A stretch of DNA of 64,000 nucleotides from Eretmocerus hayati (lineage: Eukaryota; Arthropoda; Insecta; Hymenoptera; Aphelinidae): contig CM056743.1 in assembly GCA_029851415.1 (NCBI GenBank), positions 63,952,186-64,016,185 of the forward strand, read 5' to 3'. How positions within the stretch are numbered: the stretch's first letter is position 1; every line of letters begins with the position of its first letter. Positions 1 through 11,587 of this stretch are shown here, in pieces. Under the pieces are notes generated by a model that was given only the letters and a program-made list of their open reading frames with translations, made no database searches and was not told the origin of the DNA. The translations under genes and the position numbers were made by a program.

Positions 1-699
1 TCATCAAAAAACGCTAAAAATGCAGTTTCTTAGAAGCTCAGTATTTTGCGGTTTGAAAGAATTCCTGATGTCTAGGTGCAAGACTGGTTTTGGATTCGGT
101 TTCTACGTCGAAAAATACACGGAAAAGTCATTGTTTGATCAATGCGCTACTTCTGACCCAATATTTTGTTGTCCAGTGTCATAAGTGTCTCTCCCGAAAC
201 GAACAATTTAGCGCTATTTTCACGGCCCTGCTACTAAAGTTATTATTATGGTGTCCAAACCCATCCTCAGCCCAATTTTTGAAGAATGGTTTTCGACGTA
301 AAATTTGACGAAGAATCCGATGAAAATGTCAAATTTGAGATAAAATAGGGCCTAAGGCTTGAAAATTGGGTTTTTCTGAAAAAAACCACTTTTTTGAGGT
401 TATGTCCATCTTTGACGGATCTGAGAGTATTTTTTTCGTAAAATTCAGCCCATTTCACGTCGAAATATGTGTCTTAGATAATTTTTTATTGGGTTCCATA
501 CTGGTGAGAAATCAATCAAAAAGTTGAAAAATCGAATTTTTCACGAATTTTGAAAACGAAAATAAGGCGCCAAACTCGCGCGGATGACTTTTGGGACCTA
601 AGAACTGTGCTTCCCATCTTCTTTCATCATATACAACATGTACCTAAAGTTACAGAAAAATCCCTGACCCCCCGACACAAAACCCGGCGATATTAAAAA
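1..699. other. noncoding, unassigned repeat-like DNA
   Basis: No credible coding region is visible; the short open frames here show no family motifs. Phrases such as 'AAAACGCTAAAAA' recur near 28.74 and 30.17 kb, so part of this is probably a fragment of a dispersed noncoding element. The decayed Gypsy pol begins at the right-hand border near 700. Confidence 0.4.
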
Positions 700-2770
700 G
701 AATGACTCATATGGACGGTAGGACTCGCACGCGTGCACGATACTCTCCATTTCTTTATCAAAAATTGGCCACGAGAGTTGGGCCCCTTTCAGAACTTTCG
801 ACTAGTAGGCAACTGGTCTATCTTTGTTGATAGTCCCAATAGCCAAAATAGATTCCACTGCATAATCACAGCTATCACAAAATACGATATAACTCTCATT
901 GCCCGTCGCAGGGCTCGCGACTACGCTCTCTGAACATAATGCGTCGCGTAGACTTTCAAATGCGCGTTGCTGTTCCGCGCCCCATACAAAATCTTGCTCT
1001 TTTTTCAAGAGATCGGTCAATGGTTTTGACTTAATGCATAATTCTCGATGAAGCGCCTATAGTACCCCGTCAATCCGAGAAACTGCCTGACTTTTCGTAT
1101 GTTTGTGGGTGCAGGATATTCATGGACTGCCTCTCCTTTTCTGGGATCTGGTTTAATGTGACCATTGCCAACTATGTGGCCCAAAATTTTAGCTTCTCTT
1201 TTCAAGAATTGACATTTCTTTGGTGAAATTGTGAAATTAGCTTCAATAATGCAGGTCATGAATTTCCTGAATTTATTCCATGTTCTTCCAAGGTATCTGC
1301 CGAGATGAACAGATCGTCACAATAACTGGTGAATTCGTCGGGGGTGAGGGAGGAAAATGCCATAAAAATTGCCTCATTTAGGGTGTCGGGACTACCAACC
1401 ATCCCTTGAGCCATACGCGCGAATTCCATTCCGCCCAGGGGTGTGTCTATGGCCGAATAAGGTGCTGACTCCTCATGCATTTCTATTTGGTAGAAAGCGT
1501 CTAATAGATCCACTACCGTGATATATCGCGCGCTAGACAGCTGATCAATGATATCGGCTGTGAAAGATAACGGCTGACAAGTCCCTATCGTGTCCTCATT
1601 GAGGGGGCGGAAATCTGCGACAAACCGAAACCTTTTCGTCCCGTCTTTGTCTGGGCTTTTTGGTACTAGAAAGCAATTTGATCTCCATGGCGATCTGGAT
1701 GGGCGCAACACTCCGAGATTGCGTAACTTCTTCACCTCTTCAATCAAAGGGCCTTTCAAGGCTGGAGGTGAACGATATCTCTTGGCTTTGAACGGTTTGC
1801 CCGATTTCAACTTGATTTTATGTTTTATGATTGGCGTTGCTTGGAGTGGTTCGCTTTTCAGCCCGAATCGCCAAGGGTCGATACTAATGAGCATGCGTAC
1901 GTGCTCAATCTCCTCCGGCGAACAACCTTCGATATCAACGAGTTGCATTAATTTTTCTACGCGTTCTGCAGAGGCTATGCCGCGCGCGCTCTTATCTATA
2001 TTCTGCGAATTCTCGCGAAGATGCTCATTCGCTGGGTCAGCGCCTGCGTATGACCGGCGGATATAATGAACTGCATCATCCCCAATGATGTTTTTCTCTT
2101 CTACATTGTCCCAAGGAATTATTTTTGAAAATCTTCCCAACTTAACTGCAGGAGTGTCAATATACATAGTTTCATATGAAATATTTATGACCTCTGCTAT
2201 GCCATATCCATTGTGGTTTTTCGCGATATATTTTCCAAAAAGAATTCCATCTTTTACATGTATGCGCGGGACCCAGCCCTCTTTAGTATCGTTCAAAATC
2301 TTGAATTTAATGAGTCTTCTCATTCTAGGCGGCACTTTTATTTCCTCCTTGTATAAAAAAGGGATGGAAAAATTTTCAAACTCAAGGCAGCGGGCTTTGG
2401 GGTTTAGTTTACCACCGTACTCTGTCAAAAAATCCCAACCGACTAGACCATCACAGTCTAATAGAATGGAGTCGGGGACAACATGAAATTGCCACTGCAT
2501 GCCGTTTATTTTCAATACAATCATTCCCACTGAAAAAAATTCTCCTTTTGCAACGCCATTAATGCTCAATATTTCTGACCTATCAATGTCTGCAAGATTT
2601 TCAACTCTACTCGATTCAATAATGCATACGTCTGCATCACAATCGATGTATAATCTACATTTTTCACCATTCACTTCTGGGCTTTCGAAATCGACAATTG
2701 GTGGAATTCTCCCAGTTTTTAAAAATTTTATACTTGTCTTTCTGATGTTTACTTGGGACGATGTAGAAGA
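700..2770 (-). pseudogene. Ty3/Gypsy pol fragment (protease, RT, partial RNase H), degenerate
   Basis: Minus-strand remains of a retrotransposon polyprotein. From the high-coordinate end: an aspartic-protease-like segment whose expected D-[ST]-G centre reads 'DCDAD'; a reverse transcriptase with 'FVADFRPLN', 'VVDLLDAFYQIEM' and the catalytic box 'YCDD' near 1320; the connection segment 'GLTGYYRRFIENYA'; and the start of RNase H ('FCDSCDYA', then 'FDKEMESIVHACE'). Two frameshifts are visible, near 1260-1270 and near 1020-1035, and RNase H has a stop at 802-804 after which homology continues to about 700. No integrase or downstream LTR follows. The ORF before the first frameshift could start at 2674, but homology in the same frame extends upstream past 2700 without an ATG. 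Same family as the gag remnants at 2.9-7.0 and 57.2-59.5 kb. Confidence 0.9.
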
Positions 2771-2928
2771 CTATCCACTACTATCACTTCCGTCCGATTC
2801 TATCGACTCTGACTCATCTGTAGACGGTGATTCTTCCACTGAAGATGAGTCGATTTCCTGATCCACCAATGACGTAACAGAGCCGTCATTGATGCGCCCA
2901 TCGCTCGGGGATCGTGATGGGCGTGCTT

Positions 2929-4479
2929 CTAGTTTAAATTCTCAGCGTGATTTTGGGCGTTTTGGGCATCATCATGGCGCTGTGGGCTTTGGGCTTGTCG
3001 CGCCTGCGGTGGGGTTTGGTTGTGGGTCTCGGCATAATTATTCGCGGGTGTTTGATTTTGATTTCCCCTTGGTGGGGAATTATTTCCACGATTTTCCGTG
3101 CCGCTATTGTGACCATTGAAATTTCTATTCGGGCCCCCGCCTCTACTTCTGCCGCGATAACCCCCTCTGCCACGGTTCGTACTTGGTCTATCAATATATA
3201 CGTTGGCCCTTTTAAAATCGGCCTCTAATTTCCAGCAGACTTTCGCGTCGTGCCCAGGTAACTCGCAATACTGGCACTTTTTCAAGTCGTTCTTTTTCTT
3301 GTAGCGTTTCGACTCTACATGACCGACAAGTTTGCAATATGGACAGACTACTTGAGAATCTGCCATTCTAATATTTGCCTGCGGATGGGCTGTACACGGT
3401 GTTGCCCCTTCAATCGAATTCGGGTAATTTTCACGTTGCAACGCCGCTTGTTGCGCAAATTTCACCGCCTCGCGGATGCTTCTTGGCTTCTGGCTTCGCA
3501 CCGCGTTTTCCAGCTCCGTGCCTATGCCTATAGTAAATCGTGTTAATGCTGCTTCGTCAGCGTCTCGCGTTCGAGATTCTATCTCTGAGCGCGTGTACTG
3601 TGATTTTGAGCTTGCGGTGCTTTTGAATCTTCGTAATATTTTCTGAATGCGTATCCCGTATGATTCTAATGTTTTGTCTTTCCTTTTGGCGCAACTTTTT
3701 AACTCAGATATAATGTCGTCTAACGATTCTATAGGTGAAAATTGTTCTACCAATTCTTTCAAAAATTGTTCAACTGTGTCGAACTCTAAAATTGTTGAGC
3801 CAAATAATGACCTCGCTGTGCCTTTCAATTCTTGCGCGACGTTCATTAGAATTATACGGTCCGATCCCGTTCCACCCATCAGCTTTGCCGATCCCACTGC
3901 CGAGCAGAATCCAGAGAGTGCGTCCGCCTCTCCATTGAATTCTCCCACATCTTTCAAAGTATGGTATAGTTGGACATCTGTCCCTCTTTGCGTTACTAAT
4001 AATTGTTCTTGTGGATGAGATCCACTTTGGCTGGGTTGCGTTTGTGTATTTTGGAAATGAACTCTCAGTGGGCTGCCCACATTTTGATGAGAAAGGTTCT
4101 GTTGACAAGTATTTGGTTGAGGAAAATTCAGTTCCTGACTATTTTGTTGGTAAAAATTCTGTTGGAACCCATTTTGTTGCGAAAAATTCTGTTCATTACT
4201 ATTCTGTTGAAGCAAGTTTCGTTGGAGAAAATTTGGGTGTACTCTATTAGTATATTGTGTGGTCAGTGGCACCTCTCTATAATGACTCGGAATCCCTTGT
4301 ACATTAAAATTTTGGTCCTGTTGTGTTTCACCCAAATTTGATTTTTTCCATAACTCAGCCATTTGTGAAATACGCTGCTGAAAGTGAGTAGCAGAATGCT
4401 TTCTCACGGCGTTATATGATGATAATTTTAACGAAAAAGGAAGTACCCTATATTTTGAGTTTTTCTTTTGAGGAAGCAT
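2929..4479 (-). pseudogene. Ty3/Gypsy gag, C-terminal two thirds
   Basis: A 516-codon frame encoding the capsid-like and nucleocapsid parts of gag. It has a Q/N-rich leader, a capsid-like block ('LKDVGEFNGEADALSGFC', 'KELVEQFSPIESLDDIISEL'), two zinc knuckles and a glycine/arginine- then Q/N/P-rich tail. The second knuckle is intact (CX2CX4HX4C: 'CQYCELPGHDAKVC'). The first, 'CPYCKLVGHVESKR', has arginine where the last cysteine belongs; the related copy at 57.4-57.9 kb keeps cysteine there. The first ~13 codons (near 4440-4479) come from the adjacent tandem repeat, so the annotated ATG is not the original start. Genuine gag resumes around 'QRISQMAELWKK'. The N-terminal part lies at 6038-6988, across the repeat insertion. 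Confidence 0.88.
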
Positions 4480-5700
4480 TTCAGAGAGATTTTGGTCATC
4501 TAGAAGAAGGTTTTTCCAACAATATCTATTGTTTGATTGAGAGAAAATTTTGATATAGTCGGTTTAAAGATGATTAAACTGGAGTCCTTTGAGAAAATTC
4601 CCTCCCCCCGAAGGAATCTTCATTTGAATAATGTTTTACGGATTTTATGGAAATTTCGTATCAAGCCAATCGATTTAGAATGGCGCATAAATAAGTCTTT
4701 AGGTCATTAGAATTGAGATAAATGAGTCGTAAAGGATGATACGAGGGAAAAATGAATATTAATTCTAATTTTCTACTATTTTTTGAGTTATTCTTTTGAG
4801 GAAGTTTCTTATAGAGATTCAGGCAATTTAGACTGAGGTTTTTGTATAATATTCATCGTTTAGTTGAGACGGAATTACGATGCAATGGGTTTGAAAAGGG
4901 TTAAAATGAAATTTTTGGTGAAAATTTTGATTTTTCGGGAAATTTGAGATTTGTGAAGACTCAATAAAATTTCGGTATTAACCAATCGATAGACAATGCA
5001 GAAAAAACCATAGTTCAGGTCATTGAAATTGAGATAAATGAGTCATAGGAGAAGGTACGAGGGAAAATCAATATTAAGAAAAATTACCCATTATTTTTCA
5101 AGTTATTCTTCTCATGAAGCTTCCTATAGAGATTCAGGCCATCTAGACTGAGGTTATTTTAACAGTATCCATAGTTTGGTTGAGACGGAATTACGATGCA
5201 GTGGGTTTGAAAAGGGTTAAAATGAAATTTTTGGTGAGAATTTTGATTTTTTCGAAAATTTGAGATCTGTGAAGATTTTATAAAATTCCGGTATTAACCA
5301 ATCGATGGATAATGCAGAAAAAACCATAGTTTAGGTCATTGAAATTGAGATAAATGAGTCATAAAAAAAGGTACGAGGAAAAAATGGGTATTAAGGAAAA
5401 TTTCCCATTATTTTTTGAATTATTCTTTAGAGGAAGCTTTTTAGAGAGATTTGGGCCTTCTAGTCTGCGGTTCTTTTAAAAATATCCATCGTTTGGTTGA
5501 GACGGAATTCCGATGCAGTGGGTTTAAAAAGGGTCAAAATGAAATGTTTGGGGGAAATTTTGATTTTTTCAAAAATTTGGGATCTGTGAAGATTTTATAA
5601 AATTTCGGTATCAACCAATCGATAGATTTTGCAGGAAAAATCATAGTTCAGGTGACTCAATTCGTGATGAGACCGTGTGAGAAGAAGATATTTATGTATT
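4440..5700. repeat. tandem repeat, ~317-bp units, about four copies, splitting gag
   Basis: A phrase beginning 'TTTTGAGTTATTCTTTTGAG' recurs at about 4450, 4772, 5090 and 5408. A second anchor, 'AAATTGAGATAAATGAGTC', recurs near 4710, 5025 and 5341. Spacing is about 316-322 bp and copies are imperfect. The array sits exactly between the N-terminal and C-terminal parts of the same gag gene, so it expanded inside, or arrived with, an insertion into gag. The unit has no coding potential. Confidence 0.85.
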
Positions 5701-6037
5701 AAGAGTCGAAATTCGTGCTGTCTTGCTCTGAAAACCCCATGGATCAAATTTGACTGGGAGCTGAAAGCTGCCAAATCACTGGGCTCTCAGAAATTGGATT
5801 CTGTACAACTTGTAGAAAGCCAAAAATTGATATAGTGGACAGTAAAAGAGAAAGCGTGTTCGATAGAAAACAACACACACACACACGGACAACGGGGTGC
5901 AAAGATGAGTCTCTGACGGATTTGGAAGGCCATTAGGAGGAAAAGTGTTAACTACAATTGATAGATTTTGGCGAGAGGAAGAGAATGGTCTAAGGCTCTT
6001 TCAGATAAATGGAATTTTGTTGAAGAAAATATTGGTT
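5701..6037. other. noncoding remainder of the insertion in gag, with short (CA)n
   Basis: Noncoding DNA between the tandem array and gag. It contains a short CA run near 5870-5885. No terminal repeats or target duplication could be assigned. Confidence 0.4.
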
Positions 6038-6988
6038 TTAGTGGAAAATTTGATCAAAATTTTGCTGGGGTGAAAACAAAGCTTTCTCTTTAGAGAAAGC
6101 AAAACTCATTCCTCGGAGGAAATTTTCGAAAGAAGGTACATTCTGTCTCGGCAGTGGGTTCGTCGTAGGCGCAGCACTCTCACGAATTTTCACGTATTCT
6201 GTTGGAATTTGATTCGAAAAACTATTTGGAAAACCGTTCACTCCAGATGGAAAACCTATCACCTGGGGGGCTATGGGACGCTGTTGTGGGAAATCCCATG
6301 GAGTCGGATTATGGATCGGCGAACTTTGGGCCGCGACCACCGGTGTGGTTGGCCTCGGGCTATTATTCTGACTCCGCGTAGCGTCCACATTATTACCTAA
6401 ACTCGGGGCGATTCCACTTTTTCCTACGATGGGAACACTTTGCATATTTTGGAATTCCGGGTTAAGGGAAAATGTATCATTGACTCTAATGGTGGGTTCG
6501 TGAGGCTGCTGTTGCCTGTATAAAAATAGCTGACCATTTGGGCCTGTCATATAAAATGCTTCTGGGTAAGAAGCCACGTGCACATTCGCATGTAACGGGG
6601 GCCTGATTTGATTTACCCGGATCGGTTGCACGCGGATCGGCGATTTTTCTATTATCGGTGCGGCTGTGCGCCACTGCTGGTAAGCTTGACCAGCAAATTG
6701 TCCGTTTGGACTATTGCACCGGCTCATATTCACATATACATCTCCATCCTTTCCATTATTCATCAAATTCGCATCCATACCCCAAGCTCCATTTTGTCCG
6801 TTTGAATCAAAATTTGACTCATCTATGTTCGAATAAAATTGATCACGGTTGTCCAAAATTTCTTGGTCCTCTTGTCTATCTTCATCGAACATTTCAGGTC
6901 GACTATGAGTCGGTTTTGGCAAAGTGCATGTTGAATTCACCGTTTTTTTGCTTTCTAATTTTCCGAAAATTCCGAGCATTTTGGACAT
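6038..6988 (-). pseudogene. Ty3/Gypsy gag, N-terminal part
   Basis: A 316-codon frame starting 'MSKMLGIFGKLESKK'. It aligns in order with the N-terminus of the second copy at 59,533 ('MTRMLGLFGTSKSRE'): shared islands include 'GAWGM', 'YxQWR', 'ESPIK/KSPIR', 'QQPxE' and 'DTFSL/ETFSL'. The protein is rich in Q, N, P and S with no zinc finger in this part. It ends in sequence unrelated to the other copy where the insertion begins (after about 'SFENFLRGM'). The start is supported by the matching start of the other copy. No LTR or primer-binding site is recognised upstream; about 100 bp above the ATG a 6.6-kb palindromic element begins. Confidence 0.85.
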
Positions 6989-7111
6989 TTTGGTTTTAAT
7001 AATTCAAAGAAGCTCGGTTGAGTATAAATGCGATTCTGATCGAGTCGTTCCTTGGAACGAGATAAGGAAGAAGAATGGTTTAGTATTTACGCCCCGAGTA
7101 AAAAAGAATCA

Positions 7112-7235
7112 TATATGCCCATATATGGCCATATATGGCCATATATTGCTATCCATATATGGCCATATATGGCCAAATATAGTGTGGACATATATGGCCA
7201 TATATAGCCATATATGATTATATATGGTTATATAC
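7112..7235. repeat. CCATATATGG minisatellite near the element end
   Basis: At least four exact CCATATATGG decamers plus several one-base variants lie in about 120 bp. The mirror copy is at about 13,566-13,689. Each decamer is palindromic and fits CC(A/T)6GG. Confidence 0.85.
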
Positions 7236-7954
7236 ATGATCATGAAAGAAAGACGAGTCCCTTCGAGACCCGGCTAGGACGATTAAGCGTGGCAAGAGGC
7301 GCACTTTTATCGAATTCAAAAGTAAGACAGAGGCTATAGCACAGTCTCATATCCAAGTTGACTGCTTATTATGAGTTACACTTTCGCACTATCGATATAA
7401 AGCGACGCGACGCGAGACGAGAAAGATGAACTATTGTATTGCTTGACACTCAACAAATAAATATGTGTTGGAGTTAAATGCGCCCCTTGAGTCTGTGAGT
7501 ATCATCATCGAATTTTATCAAAACCTCGCGTGGAAAACATTTGCAAGTGCAGTTTAGGATCGAGTTGTTGTGGGGCTACCGGGAAACATTAGAAGCGATC
7601 CCCTGCCTAAAAGCATTCTCCTTGAAATGGGGAAAGATTAAGTACGGGGGCAATCGTGATAACCCGCCCGGGTTGAAGTTGAATCAATTCCATCAAAACA
7701 GGGTTTTCAATCACAATATGATTATGGTGTTGTTATCAGGGTGCCTAACAGGTGAAGTCGAGAAAACTCGAGGACACATCGAAGACATTTCAAGGAGGTT
7801 TCTACTTAATTCAAGGACATTTTTCTTAATCTTTTAAAAAACTGCCCTTGGATGGATCATTAGCATGGAGTGATGGTCAAATTGTTAAGCTCGTCGACAC
7901 GTTTCTTCCACTTTCGATAATGCAATTACTTGACTCGACCGAGAGTAGAGCAGC

Positions 7955-8464
7955 TTATCTAGGCTCATTTTCAAAATCTGGCAAAGGGTCCAGAATCTTC
8001 CTGATCCTGGCTTTAACAGATGTCAATTCGAATGATTTTTGATAGAATCTTCTACTCCCTACAAATCTGAGGCATGATCGCAAAGCACATGGATACTGTC
8101 GCAAGCTTCCCAGAGCTATTTTCGAGATCATAACGGGTAGAGTTTTTTCTACTCTTTCTCTTTTTCGACGGTTTTTGGCTATGCTCGTGAATAACTGAGC
8201 CGATCGTAAGTTTTGCTCGTACTTTGATTGTATTTCAAGGGTGGTGCCGGAGATCAACCAAGAGAGTTGGTGGGCGATGGGGTTGGAGAAGGGGGTTTGC
8301 GCAATATCACCGGCGCGTCCTTGCTTATGCCCCCCTTGCAAATTTCCTGTCCTTGAAGGGGAGGGGGAGGGAGCTTTCCCCCCGGATTCATCAGCAGTCA
8401 TCAAAGTTTGCACGAATGCTGTGCTCAAAAAGTGCTTGAAAGTATGCGAGACTAACCTGTCCAT
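7955..8464 (-). CDS. 169-codon open frame in the arm, doubtful
   Basis: An uninterrupted 169-codon frame with no recognised domain: basic and serine-rich, with a cluster 'KNRRKRERVEKT' in the middle. An identical frame lies at 12,337-12,846 on the plus strand, but only because the arms are near-identical, so the duplication is no evidence of selection. It could be a small element-encoded protein or a chance frame; I favour chance. Confidence 0.15.
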   Translation of the reverse strand: MDRLVSHTFKHFLSTAFVQTLMTADESGGKAPSPSPSRTGNLQGGHKQGRAGDIAQTPFSNPIAHQLSWLISGTTLEIQSKYEQNLRSAQLFTSIAKNRRKRERVEKTLPVMISKIALGSLRQYPCALRSCLRFVGSRRFYQKSFELTSVKARIRKILDPLPDFENEPR

Positions 8465-8809
8465 GATGTGATAATAATGCGATTGTCAGTTCATTTTCCT
8501 TTAACCGACATCACGCGCAACGTTTTGCGACGGACTTGGGCAGCAACCAAGCTGAAGCTAGCAGGTGGAGTTAGCAGGTGGTAGGGGCGTATCAAGAGGC
8601 TCGGCTGCCCTTGGGCATGGGATGATGTGATCGGGACCGGGAGATTATTTTACTCTTCTGGACGTGCAAAAACTTCATATTACGATGGATATCGATTGGG
8701 AGTTAGCAGTTGGAGCTGGGTGTTATCCAGGGGCGGATGAAAACCGTAGAACCGTTGGGGCGAGACGTGAGGAGTGCGTGGCTCTAGTATACATTACATT
8801 TACTGGCGC

Positions 8810-9566
8810 TTGCACACGAATAATTCTGCGAGCATGGGACCAATTAGGATTCATTCAGGATGTTCCAGAGAACAAACCAGGAGTGTGTGGAAGCAGCAGA
8901 ATTATTCTAAGACTGTCAGTTAACCTCAAAAGTGACGGTCACGGCAGTAGAGTGAGCTTGTTGCGATTTTCAAAGTCATGATGCTGTTCTCAGAATAATT
9001 CTGCGAGCATGGGACCAATTGGGATTCATTCAGAATGATCCAAAGAACAAACTAGGAGCGAGTCAAGGCCGCAGAATTATTCTAAGACGGTCAGTCAACC
9101 TCGAAAGTGACTGTCACGGCAGTACAGTGAGCTCGTTGCCATGCTCAGAGTTATGGTGCTGGTCTCAGAATAATTCTGCGAGCATGGGAACAATGAGGAT
9201 TCATTTAGGATGTTCCAAAAAACAAACCAGGAGTGTGTGGAAGCCGCAGAATTATTCTAAGACGGTCAGTTAACCTCAAAAGCGACGGTCACGGCAGTAC
9301 AGTGAGCTCATGGCCATTTTCGAAGTCACGGTGGTACTCTCAGAAGAATTCTGCGGACATGGGACCAAGTGGGGTTCATTCAGAATAATCCAAAGAACAG
9401 ATTAGTAGCAAGTCAAGGCCGCAGAACCATTCATGCTCGCAGAATTATTCTGAGAATAGCATCATGACTTTGAAAGTGAGAACAAGCTCACCGTACTGCC
9501 GTGACCGTCACTTTTGAGGTTATCTGACCGTCTTAGAATAATTCTGCGGCTTCCACACACTCCTCA
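8810..9566. repeat. ~175-bp tandem repeats with AGAATAATTCT palindromes, left side
   Basis: Units begin with 'AGAATAATTCTGCG' near 8815, 8990, 9167 and 9341. Each contains 'GATCCAAAGAACAAAC'-like and 'GTCACGGCAGTAC' blocks. From about 9420 the repeat switches to the opposite orientation and ends at 9566. The 9170-9566 portion is also a direct repeat of about 11,180-11,577. Confidence 0.8.
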
Positions 9567-10770
9567 CAACAATGTTTCAATGAGCAAGTATAGTGATTTA
9601 TTCGAAATTATTTACATTGATTATCTTACTTTACGTATTTGAGTAGTCTTTTTTCTGAACTGTACATTAGTGACGTCAAACAATTCTCGATAAAGATTAG
9701 ATTATAACTCAAGAATTTTGGGGCCAATAGTAGAACCCACAGGCGAATTATCGATTCACCGTATGATTGTACTTCAGCAATCTTTTCTTTCAAAAACTAT
9801 TCGAGTGAGATATCACTCGGTTGGTGTTTCAACATACGTCTACAATTATTAATAATACCAGAAACGATATTCTACGATCAATTTCAAGATCTTCCATAAC
9901 CATTATTCCACTTCAATAGAGAGAATACTCCATGAGATCACTGTAATTGGACGAGGGCAGACTTAATTCAAATTTTCATATTGTGAGTATCACACTGTAG
10001 AAAGAAATTCTCGAATCCAGATCCTCTGATCAACTGACTTGTTTCACTTGAATTGATTCGAAAGCTCATTTTCAGTCATTAAAGTAGTTGAAATCTCTAA
10101 CAGTCAGTAAGATGAAGCTGATCCCGAGATTTCAGATCGTCATTCACTGAAATTCAATTCAAAATTTGCTAAATCAGTGTCAATATTTACATCGAAGGTT
10201 GAAAGGCTACCATTGAACTCCTTGGTACTCAAAATTCCACCACTTCTGGCGTTCGATGGGCCAAAATCAAACGTTTCCATAATAAGTAAGAAGTTCAGGC
10301 TATGATTTCATGATGATTTAACTGCCACGTCGATCATCGACACAAATGCACAAAGTGCACGATGGGGGATTGAATAATGGAAACTCTCAAGTCGGACACG
10401 AGTATGGCTGATTTCAAATTCTTACAACAAATTCAGATTCGGTTTTTCTGAATTTTGAACTGCAACCGTTTGGAAATCAGACATCTTGGATTTCAGAACA
10501 AGTCTCACACGATTTTGAGATTTCCTTTCTACAGTGCAAAGAGCCTCATTCGCTCTTTCTCTCCAAAGTACAGATTTGAGTTTGGATCCAATCGGATATG
10601 GCTTTAGCGGGCATGGTTTTCCTATCACTTACATCCGGATAACAGATAAGTATTACTCAGAGCACTATTCTTAAGTGGTTTGGCATTCGACAAACAAAAT
10701 TCTCAATCCTAGTGAGAGGACTGATTGTTTTGATGCGAGACACATTGACGAGCAAGAAAGAAATTTATGA
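9567..10770. other. unique centre of the palindromic element
   Basis: About 1.2 kb without a mirror partner and without a convincing frame (the longest is 68 codons, at 10,422-10,628, no motifs). Nothing resembling a transposase is seen. From 10,771 the 'GCTAGCAGGTGGA' block repeats the arm sequence seen near 8555 in the same direction. Confidence 0.5.
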
Positions 10771-11587
10771 AGCTGAAGCTAGCAGGTGGACTTAGCAGGT
10801 GGAACCCAGGGACGGATGCGATTTTTCGGGGGCCCTGGGACATGGGGTTCTCGTGGCATGATTCAAGTATTCCATAACTCCAGAGGTCCGGAAGTTCTAT
10901 TTTTTGAGGGAATTGGATCTTGTAATGAAGGCGGGCACTCCAGGGGGGATGAAAAGCACAGGGCTACAGGGGCCCCAGTGTCCGCTCAAGGGAAATTCTC
11001 CGGGTAACAACTATAGGTATAGACGGATTAACGTACTTCAGGATGATCCAAAGAACGAACTAGGAGCGAGTCAGGGCCGCAAAATTATTCTAAGACGGTC
11101 AGTCAACCTCGAAAGTGACGGTCATTCCGGTATACCGAGCTTGTTCATATTTTCAAAGTCATGGTGGTAGTCTCAGAATAATTCTGCGGACATAGGACCA
11201 ATTGGGATTCATTGAGGATGTTCCAAAGAACAAACCAGGAGTGTGTGGGAGCCGCAGAATTATTCTAAGACGGTCAGTTAACCTCAAAAGCGACGGTCAC
11301 GGCAGTACAGTGAGCTCATGGCCGTTTTCCAAGTCACGGTGGTAGTCTCAGAATAATTCTGCGGACATGGGACCAATTGGGTATCATTCAGAATGATCCA
11401 AAGAACAAACTAGTGGCAAGTCAAGGCCGCAGAACCATTCATGCTCGCAGAATTATTCTGAGAATAGCATCATGACTTTGAAAGTGAGAACAAGCTCACC
11501 GTACTGCCGTGACCGTCACTTTTGAGATTATCTGACCGTCTTAGAATAATTCTGCGGCTTCCACACACACCTGGTTTGTTCTTTGGA
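10771..11587. repeat. ~175-bp tandem repeats, right side, mixed orientation
   Basis: A partial direct copy of the left arm's inner portion (about 8550 and 9000-9420), then from about 11,430 the inverted units that lead into the right arm. 11,350-11,577 matches 9341-9566 in direct orientation, which makes the core a mosaic of direct and inverted copies. Confidence 0.7.

Larger units (their letters stand above)
7091..9213 (+). repeat. left arm of the 6.6-kb inverted repeat
   Basis: Pairs base for base with 11,588-13,710. Substitutions seen by eye include one in the terminal minisatellite, one near 7380, one near 8610 and one near 8770. Collinearity degrades inward of about 9210, where the internal tandem repeats begin to differ. 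Confidence 0.88.
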
